Shown here one piece after another: positions 16,262 to 25,301 of a DNA stretch of 44,281 nucleotides. Source of the stretch: a virus; the IMG/VR virus record IMGVR_UViG_3300023184_003063, positions 1 to 44,281 of that record, one strand, 5' to 3'. A program made the position numbers and the translations under genes. Below the pieces are notes generated by a model. The model was not told the origin of the DNA. It ran no database searches and saw only the letters and a list, made by a program, of their open reading frames with translations. Every line of letters starts with the position of its first letter. Position 1 is the stretch's first letter.

Positions 16262-16553
16262 AATCTGACTCCTGAATAGTTACGCAGCCGGTTTGGTCCA
16301 CTGTGGCTGAACCCAGTGTGATTCTAAAGTTGTTGGCGGTTAGTTTTGCATGGCCGGTGTCAACCAATTCGTAGCGTATTTGATATTCACCAGGCTTGGC
16401 CAGTATTTGTAATTGTTCTTCTAGATAGTTTTCAGTCCAGATCCAAGTGCGCTCGGTAAACAATTCGTCGTTGACATAACATCTGTAGCGTGGGGGGTCG
16501 CCTGACCAGTCACAGTTGATATCAGTTAGGGCCATGACAAATTCGGTACGCAT
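16248..16553 (-). CDS. Small beta-rich phage protein, 101 residues
   Basis: Function not recognised. The sequence alternates short strands (YRCYVNDELFTERTWIWTENYLEEQ, then GEYQIRYELVDTG and LTANNFRITLG) and looks like a beta-sandwich, perhaps a virion decoration or binding domain. The ATG at 16551-16553 has no Shine-Dalgarno but lies 5 nt after a CTAAATA box; a second in-frame ATG six codons later is an alternative. Confidence 0.6.
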   Translation of the reverse strand: MRTEFVMALTDINCDWSGDPPRYRCYVNDELFTERTWIWTENYLEEQLQILAKPGEYQIRYELVDTGHAKLTANNFRITLGSATVDQTGCVTIQESDYENA

Positions 16554-16557
16554 GAGA

Positions 16558-16564
16558 TATTTAG
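16558..16564 (-). promoter_or_regulatory. CTAAATA box 5 nt before the start of the 101-residue gene
   Basis: Minus-strand CTAAATA, ending 5 nt before ATG, in a gap of 32 nt. Resembles the T4 late promoter core. Transcription from it would start at about the ATG, making a leaderless mRNA. It also lies in the 3' arm of a short hairpin (ATATTT and AAATAT around TGCT). Confidence 0.4.
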
Positions 16565-16585
16565 CAAAATATATGCCTATAACTT

Positions 16586-16810
16586 TTATGCAATTTGTAC
16601 CACGGCGGTGATCACTGAATCCTTGCCATACTGTGCCATCAGCAGTTGACGTGCCATGGCAGGGTTCTTGGCAAAGATAGCCACGTCCATGGAGTTGGTG
16701 TACAACTCATTTTTGACTTTGACTCGTGCCTGGTACACATGGAATCCGGGTGCAACTGATTCCTGCAAATTGTACTGTGAGCCTCGGTGGCTATTTTGGT
16801 ATGGTATCAT
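16586..16810 (-). CDS. Small phage hypothetical protein, 74 residues
   Basis: No function assigned. A short alpha/beta protein: FHVYQARVKVKNELYTNSMDVAIFAKNPAMARQLLMAQYG, ending SVITAVVQIA. The strand-turn-helix-strand pattern suggests one compact domain. Starts by ATGA overlap with the 155-residue gene. Confidence 0.6.
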   Translation of the reverse strand: MIPYQNSHRGSQYNLQESVAPGFHVYQARVKVKNELYTNSMDVAIFAKNPAMARQLLMAQYGKDSVITAVVQIA

Positions 16811-17274
16811 CTTATTCGGTATAGTAAATAAACTGTTGTATTGGCCATGTCACTGCGATCCAATCTATAACCCCAGGCCTGAGCATAGCGTTGTACCAGG
16901 CGATCATACAGATTGCTTCGGCTCATGGCTTTCTGTCCGGGCTCAACATCTTTGTCGGCTGTGAAACGCAGAGTTTCAGGCTGTTCCATTTCTATGAATT
17001 GACCAATTGCGGTCAACACTGTGGCAAACACACGCTGAGCATCACCGGCTCCGGAAATGTCCAAACGATTCCCACGCCAAAATTCCACAATCCAATCTTC
17101 GTTGTCGGCCACATCAGAGTCAGTGTAGAAATTGATTGTGAGATTGGTGCCATCCGGCAGTCTTGCTAACGCATCATATCGAGGATCAAGATCAGGATCG
17201 AGGTCGTCATTGTTTTCCCATCTAAACGCATAGGGTTGGTCAAATGCTTCTAAGATAATATCTGTAACTCTCAT
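16807..17274 (-). CDS. Protein with capsid-targeting-like N-terminus, 155 residues
   Basis: I start it at the ATG 17272-17274, which makes an ATGA overlap with the deaminase fusion gene; the open frame extends a further 27 nt upstream. The N-terminus MRVTDIILE|AFDQ matches the shared peptide with a head-protease-type site after Glu9. The rest is a single alpha/beta domain with strands such as NLTINFYTD and WIVEFWRG and a C-terminal helix NLYDRLVQRYAQAWGY. Enzymatic function not recognised; predicted to be packed in the head with its neighbours. Confidence 0.65.
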   Translation of the reverse strand: MRVTDIILEAFDQPYAFRWENNDDLDPDLDPRYDALARLPDGTNLTINFYTDSDVADNEDWIVEFWRGNRLDISGAGDAQRVFATVLTAIGQFIEMEQPETLRFTADKDVEPGQKAMSRSNLYDRLVQRYAQAWGYRLDRSDMANTTVYLLYRIR

Positions 17275-18611
17275 TTTTTGCCACCCTTCATGTTGGCACA
17301 CCAGTGATACATTTTGCCACGCTCGCCGCCGTACTTACGGGCCTTGGCACGTAGGCTTGTTACACTTCCGTCACAACTGGCACCTGCACGTTTCACACGC
17401 CCAGGGCGACTCTTGCCTTTGACTCGGCCATCAGCAAAATTCTCTGCCATGTCTTGCTTGTTGGACCAAAGCAATTGCCCTTCTTCTTGTGCTATACGGT
17501 GTATGTTAGTTCCTGACTTAGTGGGCTGTATGTCATAATTGTCAAAAATAGAGGAAAGTTTTTGAAGTGTTCTTACCACTGCAAGATACTGATTGCCCAC
17601 AAGGTCATCGGGCACAACTACCAAGATATCAGTATCGCTGTTTCTGCGATGCTTTCCTGTAGCACGACTGCCATGGAACCATATTTCTTGTGCTATAGGC
17701 AATACTTTTTGTATGGCATCAGTCACTGACTTTCCTGGTTGTTTGCCTTCTGCCACATCCGGCTTGACAGGCACCAGAGCAGGCACATTGGTCAGTCCTG
17801 CTTCCACAGCGGCCATGGCACGATGGTTGCCATCAATGATCCAACCTGAAGGATCAACCACAATGGGCATACGTTTTAATACTGCTTCAATTTGTGGTAT
17901 CAATTCTTGAACTTTGTCATTGTCCACCCAGTTCACACGATTGTAAGGATCCGGTTCTTCGCCATCAGGGTCCAAGTTCAGTTGTGATAGCGGAATAGTT
18001 TTTAATTCCCACTTGGGATGATCAGTTATGCTGTATTCAATGTCAAACGCTTCTGGAGCATGAGCACGTTTGACATAGTCAAGCACTTGGTCAGCATCCA
18101 GGTGTTGATGCTCACTCTCGGTCAAGTCATCATGTACAAAACTATCACTAAATTCTTTGCATCTTCTCCACAGGTCATCATTTTGGGTGGTTTCTTCGGT
18201 GAACGGGTGTTCACTGTGTTGTGAGGGATCCATGTAGCCTGAATAGACTTTTTCAATGCCGGCCTGCAACAACAGGTCTTGACAACTGGGACCATCACGT
18301 TCCTCCATATCCCTATTGCAAGGACTCAGGGTTGTGACAATGATAGCACCAGGCAGGATCTTGCCATAGCGTTTGTGATAGGCGTCTATGGCCACACGCT
18401 CTGCGTGGCGACGTGTACCGTTGGGCCCGGGTAAGTTGATGCCGAACACCTTGCGGTTTTTCATGTCAATGATACAGGCAGCCACCCGGCCGTATTTTTT
18501 GGGATTGGCGTGATTTTTTTCATGTATTAATTCAATACAACGTGCCAGCACCTGATCCAGTCGATCTTGGTTGTGTATTTCCTGGGATTCAAATAGGTCT
18601 GTTAGGATCAT
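17271..18611 (-). CDS. Deaminase / ParB-like / nucleotidyltransferase fusion with capsid-targeting-like N-terminus
   Basis: 446 residues from the ATG at 18609-18611 (a GTG three codons earlier is possible). Order of parts: MILTDLFE|SQE, a capsid-targeting-like peptide; a zinc deaminase of the cytidine/dCMP type, with HAE at 69-71, PC at 97-98 and C110; a ParB-like nuclease-fold domain with DGNHR at 260-264; a Pol-beta-type nucleotidyltransferase with GS at 314-315 and the Asp pair D326/D328 (SDTDILVVV); and a basic C-terminus with KGKSRPGRVKRAG and YHWCANMK. Each catalytic signature is complete by eye. The combination recalls toxin-like effectors. Head packaging and delivery into the cell are inferred. 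Confidence 0.75.
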   Translation of the reverse strand: MILTDLFESQEIHNQDRLDQVLARCIELIHEKNHANPKKYGRVAACIIDMKNRKVFGINLPGPNGTRRHAERVAIDAYHKRYGKILPGAIIVTTLSPCNRDMEERDGPSCQDLLLQAGIEKVYSGYMDPSQHSEHPFTEETTQNDDLWRRCKEFSDSFVHDDLTESEHQHLDADQVLDYVKRAHAPEAFDIEYSITDHPKWELKTIPLSQLNLDPDGEEPDPYNRVNWVDNDKVQELIPQIEAVLKRMPIVVDPSGWIIDGNHRAMAAVEAGLTNVPALVPVKPDVAEGKQPGKSVTDAIQKVLPIAQEIWFHGSRATGKHRRNSDTDILVVVPDDLVGNQYLAVVRTLQKLSSIFDNYDIQPTKSGTNIHRIAQEEGQLLWSNKQDMAENFADGRVKGKSRPGRVKRAGASCDGSVTSLRAKARKYGGERGKMYHWCANMKGGKK

Positions 18612-18612
18612 A

Positions 18613-21600
18613 TCATGCACCGGTCCACTTGGCCATTAGTAGGGCGTCAGAATCATAGCCATACAGTTTGCTTAATGCATTGCGAACCGCCGGTTGCAGA
18701 CTACCCTTGCCAGGCACAACATCAAACAGCCAATACGTGCTGTTGTTGTCTTTATGATAAAACTGCCCGCCCAGTTCCATGATCTGGTCCATGGTTCGAT
18801 CAGCGTATTTTCGCCATTGCGGCGAGACTGTGGCAGTTCGTTCCAGGTCAAAGATTTGGTTGGGGATTCGCACCAGGCCCTCGACTTCAACTCCGGGTAT
18901 GGAGGCCAGGCTCATCCAGTTTCGTCGACCTCCGGGTGTTTGTGATGACCCGCTCACAAGATTCTTTTGCATGATGGTCAACACAATGCCGTACAGGGCT
19001 CGGGCCAGGCCACGGCCACGATAGTCTTCGTCCACTGTGATCGATCCCACCTGCACCGTGTTGGGCAAACTGCTTGAGTCTAGGTTCAGCACAGCCACAA
19101 CTTGGGGGCGGGTAATGCCTGGCATGCCTGGATCCACAATCTGCACAATAGTACCATAGAAATGTGTCCCTTTTACAATTGCATACTGTAGATCAGTGCC
19201 GCCGGGCAAAGGCTTTAGATTTTTTTTTGCCGGCTTTTGATACATACCCAGCATGTCCTTACCGCCTGCGAACTGATGGGCCGGCATGGCTGCAATTTCG
19301 CTTAAAGCGTCTTCCGCCACGCCTTGAGTTAAGGATTCCGTCATGACCGGTACCACTTCTATTTCTCTAAAGTCGGAATCTGGAGCATTCTGTTGCAACC
19401 ATGTGTAGGCTATTCTGTTGGCATCTGCTTGACTGTTACCTACACCACGGAATCTCCACAATTCAGTGCCAGTATCGCCATCCAAGATGCGCCACTGTCC
19501 CGAGAACTGACCGCCAAAGTTCTGTGCTACATCGGGTGCTATATCAACTATGCCACCCTGCTGTTGATCTGCTGTGGTGTTGGTGCCGAACAGGTCTCTA
19601 AATGAGTAATCCGTGTTGCGGCCATCAGTTCTGTCTTGTGGGAAGTTCTGTGCCGAGGCTGGCGCAGGCTGCAGGCTCAACATGTCAGCACGAACACCGT
19701 TTCTACGGGCTGTGTCCTGTAGTACGGCCACGGCCTGATCGCGGCTGGCGCCACTCACAGTGTTGAGCGTTTCTCCAGTGGCACTGTAGACTATGCGCCA
19801 GTTGCTATTGGATCGATTGGATCGAATCTCTTGGAATCCATAGTCTTCGGTGGTTTGGGGCAGGCCTGCGGCTGCCAGCCAAAGACCATATATTCTGTTG
19901 GCCTGGTCTCTATCCACTGCACGGAATCTAAACACAGGATCAAGAGTTTGGCGATCCACAACTGCATAGTTGGCGTCCTCTGATTGACTGGGCATACCCA
20001 AGCGGTTTTCCATGTCGGTTTGTGTGCCTATGTTGGCCCCACTAAGTGTGCCTCTGGTTCTCACGCCATAATTGTCGTGCTGTCCAGCGGCAATACTTCC
20101 CATGGCCATGCGTTGTGCTTGAGCACGATCAGTTATGGGTTGGCCGTCTACACTGAGGTTAGCAGCCGAGTTACCAGTCGCTCTGTTGTAGATTTCCCAA
20201 GGTCCAGGACCGGTGGGTCGCAGACTGTTAGACAGGGTACCTTGATCAGCACCGGAGTCTGCCACAGGCCTAACACCAAACGCAAAACTAGCGTCTATAG
20301 GGCTCATGCCATGCTGACCATGATCAATGTAGTCTTGTAATCTGGTAGCCAAATCTGAATTGTTGCGACTAGAGAATTCAGTGTCGGGCACAGCGTCGCC
20401 AGTTTGTTTGTTATATAATTCGTAGGTTCCGCTGCCAGGTTTGTCTTCGTAGGGCCGTAACACTTCAGCATCCATTCGAGCCAGAGTGTTGACCAAGAGT
20501 GGTTCGCCCCACTCCTTAGCAGCCTTTTCAATTGCTTCCTTTTCGCTTGTGGCAACCACTTCCACTGTAGAACCGTATCGGCCAGCATTCTTGCCGTCTT
20601 TATAGACCTTCCACCACATCTTTTGATCACCAGTCTTGCCACGCTTGATATTGCGTTGTAGTTGTGCTTGTTTGATAAAACTACGCAGTGCGGCTTTGGG
20701 AATCTTGCCGGCCACATAGTCACTGAAGTATTTGATGGTGTCAACATCTTTGTTGTTTTCACTCAACAACTTGTACAACTTGGTCAAGTACTCTTGACGA
20801 TACATTTCGGGGTTCAAGGCCGCACTCATGGCCACGGTAAATCTCAACAGGGTATTTTCAATCTGATCAAAGTTTTGATCCAGCCAGTCACCGCCCGGTG
20901 AGCGGAATTCAATATGTCCGTCCTTGGTGTTGATACTTGTGTACTTGCTGGTGATACCTGAGTGTATGGCTTTGGTAGCCAACTGATCCAAGTTGCCCTT
21001 CATCTTGTCCAGCAAGGCTGCGGCACCTTCAGGATTGTCACGCACATGACGTTTCACAATGTCCAAGGCTGACTTGGCATAGGTATTACCGCTTCGACCA
21101 AAGGCGTCTAACACGTACTTGTCGCCCATTAATAATGCCAACTTAACAAAGTCCAGATTTTCTCTGCTGTAGTTGGGCACTGAGATGTTGATGTGCAGGC
21201 CTGTGGAATCATTGGTGTAGCAACCATATTCCTTGGCCCAGGCCTTGACCTTGTTCAGGTCCGAAAGTATTTCATCAATGGGCAAGGGTGGGCTCACAAA
21301 CTCCAGGCCTTGATCGTTGGGATCATCTGGCTCCAGGCTGCCGTCAGGTTCCACAACATAGCGTATTTGAGTTGGACTGGGACGGAGCACACTACCTGAG
21401 TGATAGTTGCCACTGGCTCTGACATCGCGACCTATGGCATTTTCAAATTCCTGTGCTACATCTTCAATGCTGGCTTCGCCACCACTCTGGGGGTCGCTCC
21501 AGTGTGGCCAACTCATGCTGTAGGCATTTTCAATTTCGCTCATGTTACTTAGGTCTGCATCATCCAACCAGTCGCTTTCGTCATAACTTTCTTGATTTTC

Positions 21601-23703
21601 TTCGCGGAACTCTTCGTAGGCTGATTGATATTGATCACTAACAGGATCTGCATGAACATTGGCAGCATATTCTTCCAGGGCTTCTGTACGTTCCAAATCA
21701 GATTTGTCCTCTGGATTCCACTCTGACTCGTCTACGTTTTCTTTAACCCATTGATATACGTATTCTTCGCCCCCACTGTCCCAGTCGCTGGCAATCTTTT
21801 CGTCCAACCATTCCGTATAGTCGTCTCGCATGCTGTCACGCATCTCGTCGCAACTGCGTCGGCTATTCCAGTCACCATCATAGAAAAAGTCATATGCGTC
21901 CTGTATGCTACGGCAACGTTGGTCGTAGTCATAGTCAGGCTCCTGGTCGGCGTCACCGCTGCCGCCTTCCACATTGGGCACAATCATTTCAAATTCCATG
22001 CCGGCAATGGCACCTGTCTTGGCAGCCTCTCGACGTAGGTTCTTGCTTCCCATGTTGATTTCAAATAGGTCTTGAGACTCAAACAAGGCAAACTCTGCGG
22101 CCAGGCTTTCTTGCAGGTTGGCCGACTTCATTAACAGTGCCGGCTCGCCGTTCTTGCCTGTGTGCAAGGCCAGTTTGTTGGCTTCCTTGCCCACTTGCCC
22201 TGGCTTGATATCCACAGTCAATGCCATGCTATATCTTGGATCACGAGCCTGTGCTTTTGTGGGAATATATCCGGACGCTGATTCTTTGATAGAATTTTGT
22301 TGGAAATATTCTGGATGACTGTTAGCAAAGTCACGCATGATGATACCGGCCACAGCATTTGCTTCGTTCTCCCATGAACTGCCAGTGTCGCCTGCATTGT
22401 CAGGCAAGGGTGCTGATTCGTGTTGGGCACAATGACACAGTTCATGTGCTGTGGTACGCAATACGTCCAACAGGTGTCTATCACCTAGACTTACGTGTAG
22501 TTTGTGCTGGTCGGGCACATACATGCCAAACGAATGATTCGACTCTGACCAGTCCGGGTCATGATGTATGATGATTTCAGGTATGTGTCGGATACCTAGA
22601 CGCTCGGCGGTGTGTTGGATAAACTCTTGTACCACTGACTCTGTGTCAACTTCGGTCAAGAACATGGCGGTGGTAGGATTCACACCATCAGGAGATTCGT
22701 CTGTAGGCTGTTCCAGGAACATCTTGGTGGTGGGATCCACACCATCAGGGCTTTCACTGACACCTGCAGGCCATGGTCTAGGCTTGGTGTGTACCAGTTC
22801 CTTGGCAATTTCTTGTTGGCGGGCCTTAAGTTTTTCAGCCTGTATATACTCGTCACGACTGCGATAGACTTTTTCTTTGTCAGGTTCTACTAGTGGTTTG
22901 AGTTCGTTTTGGAATGCAGCTCGCATGTCAGCCAGGCTGGCTTCATCAACTTCACCGTTGCCAAAGCCATAATGCACACGTTGCTTTGGACGAGCCAGTT
23001 CAGCCAGACTGAGTTCACGATCTCTTGCTTGATTCAAGGCGGTTTTTAGTTTTTGTATACAGCCATTGTTACGCAACAATTTGAACGTGATGTTTTCACA
23101 ACCAAACTCGCCATGCTGTTCCAGACCTGACTGGCGCATGCTCCGGATCTTTTGCCACAAACTACTGATGGCCTCTGCGTTGCCCGATTTGATGGCTCGG
23201 TGAATTCTGGCATCTAGATCACTGGTTTTGTCACGCACACAGGCATCGTCAATTCTAGCACGTTTGCGTTGCGGTACTTGAATCCAGTCATTGTTTTTGA
23301 TGGAGTAGATACCTTGACTGTGATGCGCTTGATCTGCAGGTTGCACATACAGTTCCACATCAGCGCCACCGATCTTTATGTTGTGAGTGTCATTGAATTC
23401 GTATTTTTTGGCATTGAACAGTTCTTGATAAACTGGATCCGGTGGCATGTTGACCACCAGGTGCAGATCAATGTCACTGTGCCGGGTATAGGAGTAGGCA
23501 GCATTTGACCCGGATATGGTGATGTCTTGCACATCTAGATCGGGCACCCCCAAAAACTCCTGAAAGTATTCGGCTATTTCAAGTAGTCGGCTTTGCACCT
23601 CGGGTCGCAGATGCTCTTCAGAACCCCAAATTCGAGGGTTCAAACGATTGTGAAACTTTACAGCATCAGCAAGATTATAAGAGTCCAGTTCTAGTATATT
23701 CAT
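18613..23703 (-). CDS. 1696-residue multidomain protein: nucleotidyltransferase, metallopeptidase, amidoligase-like, tandem repeats, GNAT
   Basis: Domains in order: a Pol-beta-type nucleotidyltransferase (GS at 65-66, D77 and D79); two copies of an ESPDGV-x-PTT motif at 317-349; a zinc peptidase with HELCH at 420-424 and a likely third ligand E447 in ENEANAVAG; an acidic insert at 580-750; an amidoligase-like domain with GMEFEM near 568, GLEFVSPPL at 799, STGLHINI at 833 and HIEFRSPGG at 930; six related repeats of 40-50 residues between 1029 and 1451; and a GNAT acetyltransferase with YRGRGLARALYG at 1561-1572. LxE triplets, the core of head-protease sites, occur near 541-548 and 1467 between domains. 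The N-terminus MNILE|LDS is a weak capsid-targeting match. Likely a virion or injected protein; substrate unknown. Confidence 0.78.
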   Translation of the reverse strand: MNILELDSYNLADAVKFHNRLNPRIWGSEEHLRPEVQSRLLEIAEYFQEFLGVPDLDVQDITISGSNAAYSYTRHSDIDLHLVVNMPPDPVYQELFNAKKYEFNDTHNIKIGGADVELYVQPADQAHHSQGIYSIKNNDWIQVPQRKRARIDDACVRDKTSDLDARIHRAIKSGNAEAISSLWQKIRSMRQSGLEQHGEFGCENITFKLLRNNGCIQKLKTALNQARDRELSLAELARPKQRVHYGFGNGEVDEASLADMRAAFQNELKPLVEPDKEKVYRSRDEYIQAEKLKARQQEIAKELVHTKPRPWPAGVSESPDGVDPTTKMFLEQPTDESPDGVNPTTAMFLTEVDTESVVQEFIQHTAERLGIRHIPEIIIHHDPDWSESNHSFGMYVPDQHKLHVSLGDRHLLDVLRTTAHELCHCAQHESAPLPDNAGDTGSSWENEANAVAGIIMRDFANSHPEYFQQNSIKESASGYIPTKAQARDPRYSMALTVDIKPGQVGKEANKLALHTGKNGEPALLMKSANLQESLAAEFALFESQDLFEINMGSKNLRREAAKTGAIAGMEFEMIVPNVEGGSGDADQEPDYDYDQRCRSIQDAYDFFYDGDWNSRRSCDEMRDSMRDDYTEWLDEKIASDWDSGGEEYVYQWVKENVDESEWNPEDKSDLERTEALEEYAANVHADPVSDQYQSAYEEFREENQESYDESDWLDDADLSNMSEIENAYSMSWPHWSDPQSGGEASIEDVAQEFENAIGRDVRASGNYHSGSVLRPSPTQIRYVVEPDGSLEPDDPNDQGLEFVSPPLPIDEILSDLNKVKAWAKEYGCYTNDSTGLHINISVPNYSRENLDFVKLALLMGDKYVLDAFGRSGNTYAKSALDIVKRHVRDNPEGAAALLDKMKGNLDQLATKAIHSGITSKYTSINTKDGHIEFRSPGGDWLDQNFDQIENTLLRFTVAMSAALNPEMYRQEYLTKLYKLLSENNKDVDTIKYFSDYVAGKIPKAALRSFIKQAQLQRNIKRGKTGDQKMWWKVYKDGKNAGRYGSTVEVVATSEKEAIEKAAKEWGEPLLVNTLARMDAEVLRPYEDKPGSGTYELYNKQTGDAVPDTEFSSRNNSDLATRLQDYIDHGQHGMSPIDASFAFGVRPVADSGADQGTLSNSLRPTGPGPWEIYNRATGNSAANLSVDGQPITDRAQAQRMAMGSIAAGQHDNYGVRTRGTLSGANIGTQTDMENRLGMPSQSEDANYAVVDRQTLDPVFRFRAVDRDQANRIYGLWLAAAGLPQTTEDYGFQEIRSNRSNSNWRIVYSATGETLNTVSGASRDQAVAVLQDTARRNGVRADMLSLQPAPASAQNFPQDRTDGRNTDYSFRDLFGTNTTADQQQGGIVDIAPDVAQNFGGQFSGQWRILDGDTGTELWRFRGVGNSQADANRIAYTWLQQNAPDSDFREIEVVPVMTESLTQGVAEDALSEIAAMPAHQFAGGKDMLGMYQKPAKKNLKPLPGGTDLQYAIVKGTHFYGTIVQIVDPGMPGITRPQVVAVLNLDSSSLPNTVQVGSITVDEDYRGRGLARALYGIVLTIMQKNLVSGSSQTPGGRRNWMSLASIPGVEVEGLVRIPNQIFDLERTATVSPQWRKYADRTMDQIMELGGQFYHKDNNSTYWLFDVVPGKGSLQPAVRNALSKLYGYDSDALLMAKWTGA

Positions 23704-23720
23704 TGAACTCTTATTTACCG

Positions 23721-24659
23721 TTACTTGCTGTTGGCTACTTTCTTGGGTTTTTTCTTGCTAGAGGCCACAACTTCCGCTACAGGCTCGGCTTTTAGCACCT
23801 GTTCGGGAATGGCATGGCCACCTTGTGAGATCAATGCAACTTGGCCCTGGTCTGCGGCAACAATACTAGCGGTCTGTGGTTCAAAGATGGCTTTGAGGTC
23901 CCGGTACACTTGTTCTTGTGCGTTGCCATCGAACACATAAGTTCCGGTGTGACGCAACAACACACGTTTGTCAACCCAGACTTGACCACCAAGATCGCGC
24001 CAGTTTTCACAGAATGTCCAGTCTTCTGAGTAGTAGCGACCTTCGCGGACTGCGGTGTCAAAGTAGGTTTTCATGTACTGATTTAGTTCTGCAGGCAGGC
24101 CAATATCATTGGCAAATGCACGTACAGCAGGATGTGAGTCTAGTTTTTCAAACACATCACGCTTCATTAACAAAAAGCCTGTGCCTGTTTTACTTACTTC
24201 TACTAGAGAACTGTTAGGGTCTTCTGCAACACCTGGCAAGCCGTTTACACACCATTTCACTGGCAAACTTTTCATTGGATATAATCCGCCAATGACGTCT
24301 TTTTGTGCGTCCAGCATGACCAACAGATGCCATGGCTCCCAGCCAATGTCAGCGTCGATAAACATCAAGTGTGTGCTTTCTTTGTTGTGCAAAAACTTGG
24401 CAGTGAGTGTGTTTCTGGCCCGGCTGATCAGGCTTTCGTTGGTCATGGTTTCCACAGTCCAATCCAGGCCCAATTGACGAGCAGTATTTGACCATTTGAT
24501 ATAACTCATGAATGTGCTTTCAGTAAGTTGACCACCATAGCAAGGCATACAGATATGCACTCGTGTGGTTCTCAAATAGTCAATGTTGACTTGAATATTT
24601 TGTTGATTGGTTGCCGCAGGGTCAGTGGGCGGTTTTGTTGTTGGTTGGGCGTCTGCCAT
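23721..24659 (-). CDS. GT-A type glycosyltransferase, 312 residues
   Basis: After a disordered Pro/Thr-rich start come VHICMPCYGGQ (strand 1), FIDADIGWEPW with a DxD-type metal site at D102/D104, DVIGGLYP, TGTGFLLMKRDVF and YYSEDWTFCENW (D/E acceptor-side block). The order matches GT-A glycosyltransferases that use a nucleotide sugar and a divalent metal. The Lys-rich C-terminus KKKPKKV is basic. It could decorate virion proteins, DNA or a host glycan. A GGAG ribosome site precedes the ATG, with an extended -10 promoter further upstream. Confidence 0.72.
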   Translation of the reverse strand: MADAQPTTKPPTDPAATNQQNIQVNIDYLRTTRVHICMPCYGGQLTESTFMSYIKWSNTARQLGLDWTVETMTNESLISRARNTLTAKFLHNKESTHLMFIDADIGWEPWHLLVMLDAQKDVIGGLYPMKSLPVKWCVNGLPGVAEDPNSSLVEVSKTGTGFLLMKRDVFEKLDSHPAVRAFANDIGLPAELNQYMKTYFDTAVREGRYYSEDWTFCENWRDLGGQVWVDKRVLLRHTGTYVFDGNAQEQVYRDLKAIFEPQTASIVAADQGQVALISQGGHAIPEQVLKAEPVAEVVASSKKKPKKVANSK

Positions 24660-24692
24660 GTTTACTCCATAAAAGTTGTGTATTATTTACAG

Positions 24693-24701
24693 AGTATAGC
24701 A
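24693..24701 (-). promoter_or_regulatory. Extended -10 promoter (TGC-TATACT) for the GT-A gene
   Basis: Minus-strand TGCTATACT in the 63-nt gap before the glycosyltransferase; TGn before a good -10 box compensates for the absence of a clear -35 box. A GGAG site follows before the ATG. Confidence 0.4.
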
Positions 24702-24722
24702 CACCCGGAGATTTTTTCCTAG

Positions 24723-25301
24723 TTATTTTCGGCCAATCGTCATGAAACGTGTGTACGCAGTTTCAGGGTCTTGCAATGCCATGCCGCCCGAATACAGCAC
24801 TTGACTCAGGGGGAATTTGCGTTCAATATCCTTGGCACCGCGGAACTGCTGATCTGGATTGTGATCACGGGCTTGAAGTACTACCAGTGTGCCAGCGGGA
24901 ATGTGTTCAAACCAGGCAGTACTGGGCATTTCAGTCAGGCTGGTATTGACCACTGCACCTGCACTGTCCAACAGTTGATAGTTCAGTTCGTTGGCGTCTT
25001 TCAGCATGTGTTCAACATTGCCAGCACCCATTTGATCCAGTATGCGTTTGCCGGTGTTGAGTCGTTCGGGATCGGTTTCCACGTTGATGATGCGATCTAC
25101 CTGCACCCGGGGATAACGACGCAAGTACATGGCAAGATTTCCATACCAGGAACCCAGTATGTACATTGTGCTGATGTGTGGCTGTATTTGTGCCAGTTCG
25201 TGCATGAGCCAGAATTTGCTGAACACAAGATCTCTAGTGAAACTGCCGTCGAGGCCGGAGCCTGAACTTTCTTCAAGACTGGCAACTTCACAGATCAGCA
25301 T
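24723..25301 (-). CDS. Methyltransferase-like protein, 192 residues
   Basis: The start is the ATG 25299-25301, coupled by TAATG to the gene upstream; the open frame runs further upstream but only through the neighbour. Residues 46-55 (YILGSWYGNL) look like a glycine-rich SAM loop of form GxWxGN, followed by NVETDPERL, an acidic strand end, and VVNTSLTEM. The fold is a Rossmann methyltransferase by pattern. The substrate is unknown; in this spot it may act on a glycan or on the product of the nucleotidyltransferase before it. Confidence 0.6.
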   Translation of the reverse strand: MLICEVASLEESSGSGLDGSFTRDLVFSKFWLMHELAQIQPHISTMYILGSWYGNLAMYLRRYPRVQVDRIINVETDPERLNTGKRILDQMGAGNVEHMLKDANELNYQLLDSAGAVVNTSLTEMPSTAWFEHIPAGTLVVLQARDHNPDQQFRGAKDIERKFPLSQVLYSGGMALQDPETAYTRFMTIGRK

